Shown: positions 55,903 through 64,000 of the stretch, in pieces
How positions within the stretch are numbered: position 1 is the stretch's first letter
Layout of the letters: every line of letters starts with the position of its first letter
From: Cryptomeria japonica
Taxonomy: Eukaryota > Streptophyta > Pinopsida > Cupressales > Cupressaceae
Length of the DNA: 64,000 nucleotides
NCBI RefSeq assembly: GCF_030272615.1
Contig: NC_081405.1
Span: 605,970,677 to 606,034,676, forward strand
Direction: 5' to 3'
Made by a program: the position numbers and the translations under genes
The notes under the pieces: model-generated
Told to the model about the DNA's origin: nothing
Seen by the model: the letters and a program-made list of their open reading frames with translations, nothing else
The model's database searches: none

Positions 55903-57440
55903 TGAAGCCCTTGTTGCAAGAGGTAGAAAAGAGCAACCGAGGAGAATCCTAGTACACCTGCATCTGAGGCAAACACTGCTGAAGTTCAGACACCATTGGA
56001 AGATGGAGAGGTATTAACTGCTAATTTGAGAAGTTCTTTACTTCATGTTTGGATTCTTGATTTTGGTGCTTCCTTTTAGATGACACCACACAGAGACTGG
56101 TTTACTACTTATTGGTCTTGTGATGGTGGTAAGGTCTACATGGGAAATGACAACCCATGTGAAGTTGTTGGTGAATGAGAGGTAAGAATCAAGATGTTTG
56201 ATGGAGTAGTTAGAACTATTCAACATGTTAGGCATGTGCTTGGTTTAAAGAAAAAATTACTTTTACTTAGAGTGTTTGATGAACAAGGTTATAGATTCAG
56301 TGGTGAAAATAGTTGTCTCAAGGTAACAAAGGGAGTTTTGGTTGTGCTAAAGGGAGAGAAGGTTGACAATCTCTATAGGTTAGTTGGACAAACTAACATT
56401 GGAGAGGCTGTTGTGGTATCTGATGTAGAGATGGACTCATTATCAACCTGACATCAAAGGCTAGGCCATATGAGTGAATGAGGTCTTAAGGTACTGCTAG
56501 ATAGAAATCTTCTCCCAGGTGTAAAATCTAAAGATTTTAAGTTTTTGTGAACATTATTTGTTTGGAAAACAGAATAGACTGAGTTTTTCTAGAAGTACTA
56601 CCAGAAGAAAAGATGTATTAAATATAATTCATTCAGATACTTGGGAAGCTCCTATAACATCTATTGGAGGTTCATCATATTTTGTTTCATTTATAGATGA
56701 TTATTCTCATAAGGTGTGGATTTATTTTCTCAAGAAGAAATCTGAAGTGTTTTCTTGTTTTAAGAGGTTTAGAGCTCTAGTAGAGAATCAAAAAGGTAAG
56801 ACAATAAAATGTCTTAGAACTGATAATGTTGGTGAGTTTGATTCAGCAGAATTTAATCAATTTTGCACTGAGCATGGAATTGAAAGGTAGTTGACAATTG
56901 CTAGGACATGCAACAAAATGGTGTTACTGAATGCATGAATCATACAATCATGGAGGGAGCCAGATGCATGTTGAGTACTGCTAGTTTGGAGAAGACATTT
57001 TGGGGTGAGGCTATAAATACAACTTGTTTCCTGATCAATAGATCTACCACTACTGCTCTTGATAATAGAATTCCAGAATAAATATGGAAAGGTAACCCAG
57101 TTGATTACTCATTCCTCTGTATTTTTTGTTGCAATGCTTATGTACATATTCCTAAAGAGAATAGAAATAAGCTGGACAGGAAGTCCACAAAATGTATTTT
57201 TCTTGGCTATGTAGAAGGTACAAAGGGGTAGCTACTACCCACAAGATTATTGTTAGTCGAGATGTGTATTTTAATGAAAATTCAATGCAAAGAGGTAAAG
57301 AGCAACAAGGTATGAAAGTTATTCCAATAGAGCTTAAAAAATGTGATGATCATCTAGATGTGCTTGATGAAGAACAACCAGATACAGAGCAACTAGATGA
57401 AGATCAATCGGAAGAACAACAACCAGTTGAGCCATAGGGT
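55903..57440 (+). pseudogene. copia 4 protease and integrase
   Basis: Protease reads 'WILDFGASF', then TAG, then 'MTPHRDWF', with Phe replacing the Ser of DSGAS. The GAG-pre-integrase shows 'HQRLGHMSE'. Integrase reads 'NIIHSDTWEAPITSIGGSSY' (first Asp kept), 'CLRTDNVGEFDS' (second Asp kept) and then a frameshift past 'HGIER'. The Glu region is decayed: 'QQNGVTE' becomes 'CNKMVLLNA' in the continuing frame. 57192-57437 holds the acidic, Glu/Gln-rich hinge before RT. Confidence 0.83.
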
Positions 57441-58527
57441 GAATCATCACCTGTTTTAAGAAGATCTAGTAGAGTAATCAAACCACCCGTAAGGTATTCT
57501 CTTACTTGTAATTCTTCTTATGCATTACTTACTGATGTTGGTGAACCTAGTTCATATCAGGAGGCTTGTGAAGATGAATGTGCAAGCAAATTGAGAGTTT
57601 CTATGGAAGAGGAGATGGAAGCTCTACATAAGAACAAAACATGGGAGCTTGTGCCATTGCCTAAAGGGAGAAAAGCTATTGGGAACAAGTGGGTCTTCAA
57701 GTTGAAGAGAGATTTAAATGATAATTTGGAGAGATATAAAGCTTAGTTGGTGGCCAAGGGGTATGCACATAAATCTGGTATTGATTTTGATGAAATTTTT
57801 TCACCTGTTGTACGGTTAAGTACTATTAGAGTTTATTTAGCTCTTATTGCTAGTCTTGATTTGGAGTGAGAACAGTTAGATGTAAAAAAAACCTTCCTGC
57901 ATGGTTATCTCTCTGAGGAGATTTATATGCAACAACCAGAAGGTTTTGAGAAAAGAGGCAATGAGAATCTTGTCTGTAGGCTGAAAAAATCGCTTCATGG
58001 TTTGAAACAGGTGCCAAGGTGTTGGTACAAGTGGTTTGATTCCTTCATGTTGAGTTTGGGTTTAGTAGATGTGAGGCTATTCATTGTGCCTATTTTCAAA
58101 GGTATGATGATGGTAGTTTTATTATCTACTACTGTATGTTGATGATATGTTGGTAGCAGGTCCCAACATGTATAAAATCATCCATTTGAAAACTCAGCTT
58201 GCTAGGGAGTTTGAAATGAAGGACTTAGGCAGTGCAAATTAGATTCTTGGAATAAGGATACATAGAGACAGAAACAACAGGAAATAATGGTTGTCACAGA
58301 AAACTTATGTGGAGAAGGTTCTGTAGTGCTTCAATATGCAGAAAGCACAACCAGTTAGTACTCTATTTCTTGTTCATATTAAATTGTCTTTTGAACAGTG
58401 CCCTAGCACAAAAGTAGAGAAGACACATATGTCTCTTGTACCGTACTCATCAGCAGTAGGAAGTCTTATGTTTGCCATAGTGCGCACTAGACCAGACATT
58501 GCACAAGTAGTGGGAGTTGTCACAGAT
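57441..58527 (+). pseudogene. copia 4 reverse transcriptase, 3'-truncated
   Basis: 'EEEMEALHKNKTWELVPLPK' opens RT. 'AIGNKWVFKLKRD', 'LVAKGYAHKSGIDFDEIFSP' and 'CRLKKSLHGLKQVPRCWYKW' follow. The YVDD box ('LYVDDMLVAG', about 58132-58161) is intact but in a shifted frame. The last copia motif is 'LVPYSSAVGSLMFAIVRTRP' with 'DIAQVVGVV', after which the sequence switches to gypsy. Internal stops (about 57745, 57868, 58240) disable it. Confidence 0.88.
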
Positions 58528-58822
58528 TTGGTTGTCTACAAGGGACAACTTCCCAAGGAGGATGCGTGAGTTTCAGATGTTCAACATTCACTTGCTGACC
58601 TACCATTACTTTCTCCTTCCATGCCTCAGGCTGAGAAAGTGTTGGATTCTCGCGTTCTCAAGAAGACTAGACAATAGGTCTACATGGAATATCTGGTTAA
58701 GTGGATGCATAAACCGGATTCTAAAGCGACCTGGGAACCTGAATCAGACTTTGTTAAGTTGGGAATTGATCTTTCCTTGCTGCCAAGTGTAGTCACTTGA
58801 CTTCTTTGTTTTGGGGGGAGTA
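58528..58822 (+). pseudogene. chromovirus integrase tail with chromodomain, 5'-truncated
   Basis: Directly after copia RT the frame reads a Pro-rich spacer, then 'EKVLDSRVLKKTRQ', TAG, 'VYMEYLVKWMHKPDSKATWE' and 'PESDFVKLG'. This is a chromodomain (the LVKW and ATWEP core), the histone-mark reader at the end of chromovirus integrase that guides insertion into chromatin. A polypurine tract, TTTTGGGGGGAG (58810-58820), and an LTR follow, as at the true 3' end of such an element. Only about 90 codons of integrase remain. Confidence 0.85.
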
Positions 58823-60520
58823 TGGTGCAGGAGCACCTGAGGGTTGAAATGCCCTTAACCAATTTTGGCTTGTGAGACCTTCCAGTGGTCATGTAAATAC
58901 ATAAGGACTGACTCTAGTCCATTTGTATGGTTGTTTAGTTACAATTTTTAAAATGTCTCTTATCAGCAAGACCTACCCTGATTGGAAAGTCTTACCCCGA
59001 TGAGTTCACCAGAGTTTGGAGTGGTTCACACTTACCCCGATGACCCAATAAGTCATTAGTGCTCGGAGTATCGAAAGGATTAGTTTCAAGTTTCCCTAAT
59101 GATTAAATTGACCTATACTTAGACAGTGATTGCAAATGATCCTATGACTGTTGCTATACTGTGATGGGAAGATGATTGCCAGATAATCCTCACGACTTGG
59201 CGACAAAGCACATGCAAAAAAAGAGGCGAGTTAACGACCGTGCAGGTTGAAGGTGGATCAACGACAATCGCTATACCACAATGGACAGATGCAAAAGAGT
59301 TATTCCACACGAATTGGTGACCAAGTGGTGGGACTAGACAACAAAGAAGCTCAGACAAGTTAATGAGTGAGCAAGTCTGGGATGATCGGATGATTGTCGC
59401 TATATCGCTATGGTGAGATGCACAAAGTTTATTCCCCGGGACTTGGCAACCATGGTGGGACCCAATGACAAAGAAGAGTTTCATTTCGAGTGATTAGTGA
59501 GGCTGTGTTAAGTTGGTAGGGTAGGGACCCTAGAGCCAATCAGGGGGTGCCATGTGGCAGAGCGCAAAAAGAGATATCGAGCAAGATCAGATGATCGGGA
59601 TAGCTGTTTGGTTGTCTTCCTGATGTCCCGATGGAAATGCCAAATGGAAAAGTGCAAGTGGTGGACATGGTTATAGGACATTGGCGAAGGTGTGTTTTGG
59701 TTACCCTGATCACCTGATGGAAAAGTGTAAACTTTGCAAGTCACCAATGGGCATCGGAAGCCAGGTTCCGAGGCTATGCCAACGACCCGTTATGAAACCA
59801 TTTTTTGGAGTTTGTAACTGTATGTGTTTCATGATAGATGAATGATCTCTAAAATTCTAATTGTAAGGAGTTGGATTGGTTGGATACTACAGGAAACACA
59901 AGAGAAATACATACCAGTTTGTTTTCTAGGTTTCTATCACTTAGTGTTGTACTGTCTTTTTTTTGTTAAGTCGTTCATTATAATTTTGGAATTAAAGTTT
60001 CATTTTTGTTGTTTGTTTATTTGTTTTGAATTCACAGTGTAAATATGGCTCTGTCTTGAACCTCCACTGTGGGATCCACACGGCCATTGGAGTTCTTCAG
60101 GAAGAGCCAAAAATGTACAGTAAGAGTAGAGTAGCAGTAGGAGGAAACGAGGAAATGGCAATCGCCATTTCTGCATATTGAGCCTAGGCGAGCTTGGAAG
60201 AAGTCCGACTAGGTTTTAGTGATTGTAAAGGAGTAAGTGTAGGGGAGGACTAGTGTACAAGTCTGATTGCAAAATCAGACAGGATGATGACTTTACAGAC
60301 TGCGAGTAAGCAAGGGTAGTCATACACCTCTGCAACTCATAGTGATAGAATCTAGGAGCATGGAGAACAAGCTTATTTATGAGCTTGTATCAAGTGTGTT
60401 AAGCAAATATTGGTAGAGAAGGACTTAGAAGTCTAGAGGGGTAGACTTGGAACTCAGGAAGGGATAGAAGCAAACCATCAAGAAATCTGATTGATGGCAA
60501 ACTAGGTAGCCTCCCTATCA
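58823..60520 (+). repeat. chromovirus LTR shared between two internal regions
   Basis: It starts TGGTGCAGGAGCACC after a polypurine tract and ends CTATCA just before a primer site, 1698 bp. It therefore serves as the 3' LTR of the fragment to its left and as the 5' LTR of the body to its right. Inside are three imperfect copies (about 120 bp) of a unit with TTGTCGCTATA..GCAATGG and ACTTGGCGACCAA (59138-59505). The start is set by the purine tract only. Confidence 0.72.
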
Positions 60521-60602
60521 TATTCGTATCAGAGCAAGTTTCGACTTGGGAAGAAAGTAGTTGATGTTAGATACTGAATCAGTAGTAGAAAATAGTCTCA
60601 AA

Positions 60603-61640
60603 ATGGTGATTAATGCAGAGTTAGCCAAGAAGGTAGAAGATCATGAGGAAGAGAATAGACTCCTGAAAGAAAGATTGCTACAATTGGAGAGAAAACTAGA
60701 TGTAGTTGAGGATAAAACTGAGAAAGTAACAATCTAGGTCAATGAAGGGAAGGGTAAAGAATCAATGGAAGAGGATAGGATACCTCCCCCAGACCCTATC
60801 CTACTTGAAGAACCTTTCCTTAAAGCAATTAAAGCCTTAGGAGGAAAATCCCTAGGAGTGCCACTTTGTTATGGGAAAATGGACCATGAAGTAGTTATGG
60901 AATGGATTGAAGGATTGGAGAATCACTTTGAGTGTGATGGAATTAGTGAAGCCCAAAAGGTGAAGGTAGCTAAGTCTAGATTGAGAGGAGCAACCTTGAC
61001 TTGGTGGAAATTTATCCAAGAAGAAAGGCAAAAAGAGGGTAAGAACCAAATAGCTAGTTGGAATGGAATGGTAGCCAAGGTGAGGGAAGCCTATGTCCCT
61101 GAAGATTATGAGATACAATTGCACAAAAGGAGACAAAACCTGAGACAAAGAGACTTGGATCTGAGCAGCTACACTGAGGAATTTTAGAAGTTGTGTCTGA
61201 GATCCAGGGTGGTAGAGGATGAGAGCATCAAGGTATCCAGATACTTGAATGGCTTGAGATGGAATATTCAAGAGGAGTTGAGTTTGTTATGTCCTAACAC
61301 TGTGCATAAGTGCTATCAATTGGTACTAAAGGTGGAGGAAAAGAGTAAAAAGAAGCAAGAACAAAGAAACAGAGGAAGAGGCAGAGGAAAAGATGGTAGA
61401 GGCCAAAGAGGCAGTTTTGGTGGAAGAGGAGCAGATCAAAGGTCCCAAGGAGAGTCCAAACTTATAGAGAAAAGTGAGGATTCACATAGCAAGAGCAGCT
61501 ATAGAGGAAGGGGATCATCTAGCAACCCAGGAAGAGGTTGATCTAGTGGACCGGGAAGAGGATCCTACTTCTCCACCATCAAGTGTTACAATTGCCAAAA
61601 GTTGGGTCACCCTGCCTATAGATGTCTAGAGAAATCCTCT
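60603..61640 (+). pseudogene. chromovirus gag with CCHC knuckle
   Basis: The start at 60603 gives a coiled-coil-like N-terminus ('EENRLLKERLLQLERKLDVV'). The Gag core reads 'PLCYGKMDHEVVMEWIEGLE', 'ATLTWWKFIQEERQ' and 'KVREAYVPEDYEIQLHKRRQ'. A Gly/Arg-rich basic stretch ('RGRGRGKDGRGQRGSFGGRG') precedes the knuckle 'CYNCQKLGHPAYRC', a complete CX2CX4HX4C at about 61585-61626. In-frame stops are TAG 60735, TAG 61185 and TGA 61539; the first two stand where Gln is likely. Confidence 0.88.
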
Positions 61641-62660
61641 TCATCTCAAGGAAGTGAAAGAAGAGTGACATATGCACAAGAAGATGTAGAAAGCAGCAAG
61701 ACACAAGGTGTGAGTTTAGCTTCTGAAGATGGAGAAAATTTAATGATGAGAAGAGCCTTGATTAAGGAACCAATCAAAGAAGAACCAACTCAAAGAAGAG
61801 ATTTGTTTAGAATCAAATGCAAGGTCCTTGGTAAGGTTTGTAGAGTGGTGATAGACTCAGGGTCTACTGACAACATTATGTCAAAAGAAGTAGTAAGTAA
61901 ACTGAAGTTGAAAAGAATTCCACATAGTAATCCATATAGGGTCACTTGGCTCAACAAGGAGTAGCATGTGGTAGTGAATGAACAAACATGGGTTGAGTTC
62001 AACGTAGGTAGTTATAAGGATAAAGTCTTGTGTGACATCCTGCCTATGGATGCTTTCCATCTAATTCTTGGTAGACCATGACAGTTTGACAGAAAGGCCA
62101 TTCACAATAGAGAGAAGAACTCTTATTCTTTTCAAAATGATGGAGTTACATACCATATTCAGTTCCTAAGTGATGAAGGATAGAGAAGCAAAACTAAAGG
62201 CCCAAATGCGTTACTGGTAGGTGAAAAAGAGTTCATTAACACTCTCAAGGAAGGAGAAGGAGTGGGGTTTGCTCTTATAGTGAAACCAAGGGAAGCAAAG
62301 AAAGAAAAGAAGGTTCAAATACCTCATGAAGTGCAACAGATACTAGACAACTCAAAAGCGATCATAAGTGATGGAGCACCAACAACCCTACCTCCTATTA
62401 GAGCCATAAGCCATCAGATTGATTTCATTCTAGGAGCATCATTACCCAACAAAGCAGCCTATAAGATGACTCCTGAACAGAACAAGGAAGTGGCTAGACA
62501 AGTCCAAGAATTGTTGGACCAAGGGTTGATAAAAAAGAGCATAAGTTCTTGTGCCGTACCTACAATGTTAGCACCCAAGAAAGGAGGAACATGGAGGCTA
62601 TGCACAAATTCAAGAGCCATAAATAGAATCACTATTAGTTACAGATTCCTATCCCAAGAA
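61641..62660 (+). pseudogene. chromovirus protease and start of RT
   Basis: Protease reads 'CRVVIDSGSTDNIMSKEVVS' (about 61840-61899) with an intact Asp-Ser-Gly, and ends 'DAFHLILGRP', TGA (Trp expected), 'QFDRK'. The linker leads into RT: 'AISHQIDFILGASLPNKAAY', 'VQELLDQGLIKKS', 'PTMLAPKKGGTWRLCTNSRA'. Stops are at 61962 (TAG), about 62079 (TGA) and 62180 (TAG). A frameshift lies at about 62640-62668. Confidence 0.88.
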
Positions 62661-63700
62661 TTGAAGAATTGATGGATTGCTTGGGAGGTGCAAAGTACTT
62701 CACTAATATTGATCGCAAGAGTGGATACCACCAGATCAGGATAAAGGAAGGTGATGAATGGAAAACAACCTTCAAAACCAATGAAGGACTTTATGAGTGG
62801 CTTGTTATGCCATTCAGTCTTAGTAATGCTCCCAGTACATTCATGAGTCTCATGAATGAAGTGTTGAAATATTTTATTGGTAAATTTGTTGTTGTATACC
62901 TAGATGATATCTTGATTTTCAGTAGAATTAAAGAGGAACATCTAGAGTATCTTAGTATTGTATTGCAAAAATTGTATTATGAGCAACTAACAATAAACTT
63001 GGAGAAGTGTGAGTTTATGAACCAGGAACTTGTCTATCTTGGATTTGTAGTTTCATGAGGAGATTTGAAGATGGACACATCAAAGGTGGAATCCATCAAA
63101 AATTGGCCAACACCAAAGACAACAAGTGAAGTAAGAAGTTTTCATGGTTTGGCACAGTTCTATAGGAAGTTTATCAGAGGGTTTAGTGAGATTTGTGCAC
63201 CCATGTTGGATACCATCAAAGGAGGAGTTAAGACTAAGTTTCAGTGGACCAATGCAGCTAACAAAGGGTTTGAACTTTTGAAACAAAAGATAGCTACACA
63301 ACCAGTACTCATTCTTCCTAGTTTTGATAAGTTGTTCATAATTGAATGTGATGCAAGTAATATAGCAGTTGGTGTTGTTTTGAGTTAAGAGAATAGACCT
63401 GTAGCTTTCTTTAGTGAGAAGCTCAATGATGCCAAGAAGAAGTATTCATCCTATGATCTCGAGGTGTATGCTCTTGTCCAAGCTCTTAGGAAGTGGAGGC
63501 ACTACTTGTTATCTAAGGAGTTTGTTGTTTACATAGATAATCAAGCTTTAAGTTTTCTAAATTCACAATATAATTTGAGTCATAGGCACATTAAATGCGT
63601 TGACCATTTGTAGTCATATACTTTTTCTATTAAGCATAAGAAAGGACAATGTAATAAAGTAGCAGATGCTTTGAGTAGAAGGCTACTAACAATGCAAGAA
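62661..63700 (+). pseudogene. chromovirus reverse transcriptase and RNase H
   Basis: RT continues with '[20 protein letters not shown]', '[20 protein letters not shown]' and the active-site box '[11 protein letters not shown]' (about 62893-62925). The RT thumb and RNase H link is '[20 protein letters not shown]'. RNase H shows '[16 protein letters not shown]', 'RPVAFFSEKLNDAKKKYSSY', 'DLEVYALVQALRKWRHYLL', 'VYIDNQAL' and 'KVADALSRR', with its catalytic residues in place. Stops are at 63056 (TGA), 63386 (TAA) and 63611 (TAG). Confidence 0.92.
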
Positions 63701-64000
63701 GTGCAGATTCAGAGTATTGGAGTTGATTACTTCAAGGATTTGTACCCCAATGATGAAGATTTTGTAGCCATTTACAAGGTTTGTCAAGAATTTCACTATC
63801 ACTTTCATAGTGAATATGCTGACTTTACTTTGCAGAATGGTTTGTTGTTTAAAGGTGGACAGCTATGTGTTCCCAAAGGATCGATGAGGGAAAATCTGAT
63901 CCAAGAAAAGCACAATGGATGTTTGAGTGGTCATTTTGGCCTTAATAAGATATTGGAACTTGTTCAAAGGTTCTACTATTGGCCCAGAATGCAAAGGGAT
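63701..64000 (+). pseudogene. chromovirus integrase zinc-binding domain, cut by window end
   Basis: The frame remains open to the window edge. 'GQLCVPKGSMRENLIQEKHN' and 'GHFGLNKILELVQRFYYWPR' are the start of the integrase HHCC domain (both His ligands visible). The Cys pair, catalytic core and chromodomain are beyond 64000. Confidence 0.88.

Larger units (their letters stand above)
55071..58527 (+). mobile_element. copia element 4, plus strand, truncated at its 3' side
   Basis: The end of a 5' LTR (...CTCACA at 55247) is followed by a primer site, gag, protease, GAG-pre-integrase, integrase and RT. The coding region breaks off in the RT/RNase H junction at about 58527, where chromovirus sequence begins. 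No RNase H end, 3' LTR or target duplication is seen. The LTR start is not identified and could be as far left as the duplicated DNA at 53542. Confidence 0.85.
60521..64000 (+). mobile_element. chromovirus (Ty3/gypsy) body, runs off the right edge
   Basis: A primer site (TCGTATCAGAGC, 60524-60535; one change from TGGTATCAGAGC) is followed by Gag, zinc knuckle, protease, RT, RNase H and the first part of integrase in gypsy order. The chromodomain would lie right of the window; the family is inferred from the shared LTR and the fragment at 58528. Stops are scattered through it. Confidence 0.9.

Noticed and set aside
1-64000. Integrated plant DNA virus or pararetrovirus
   Set aside because: All RT segments have copia or gypsy order with integrase and LTRs; no movement protein or viral coat motif was seen.

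Overview
This window is nuclear DNA from a seed plant with a large, repeat-rich genome. A gymnosperm is plausible, but that is inference. Almost every coding segment belongs to plant LTR retrotransposons: Ty1/copia polyproteins, Tat-lineage Ty3/gypsy elements with two RNase H domains, a chromodomain chromovirus and a plant mobile domain (PMD) gene. There are no bacterial-type operons, CRISPR arrays, rRNA genes or recognisable tRNA genes. Most element genes are broken, often by stops that look like deaminated Trp, Gln or Arg codons, as expected of old methylated insertions.

Layout. 1-7857 (+): a Sirevirus-like copia (3' part and 3' LTR, 4140-5521) lies inside a second copia (RNase H end and 3' LTR, 6627-7857). 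That second copia lies inside the LTR of an older minus-strand copia (7858 to about 9350). About 9350-14000 is AT-rich and holds three exon-like segments of an unidentified minus-strand gene (10746-12054). 14000-17735 (-): a decayed short copia of the same old family, with both LTRs, a primer site and gag and RNase H remnants.

18048-35293 (+): a nearly complete Tat-lineage gypsy element with 1.5-kb LTRs and a near-matching 5-bp target duplication. Its leader holds two arrays of an iterated AGCGC(A/G)T motif. It encodes gag, protease, G-patch, RT, RNase H, a second RNase H and integrase. Between integrase and the 3' LTR it carries an antisense, intron-containing PMD gene with its own TATA box. 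This is the most interesting system in the window.

35294-39334: decayed sequence with two tandem repeats and an RNase H-like fragment. 39340-53481 (-): a copia with 0.92-kb LTRs and a perfect TAGAC target duplication. It is split in its integrase-proximal region by a gypsy element (43233-51093, perfect GAATC duplication) that has an 828-codon gag-protease ORF but no RT, RNase H or integrase.

53482-64000: a 308-bp tandem duplication, a minus-strand copia remnant, a plus-strand copia (55.1-58.5 kb) that changes abruptly into the chromodomain end of a chromovirus, one 1.7-kb LTR, then a second chromovirus body running off the window at the integrase zinc-binding domain. Nesting and hand-compared LTRs give a consistent relative order: copia 39340-53481 is older than the gypsy inside it, and the Tat element at 18048-35293 is younger still.
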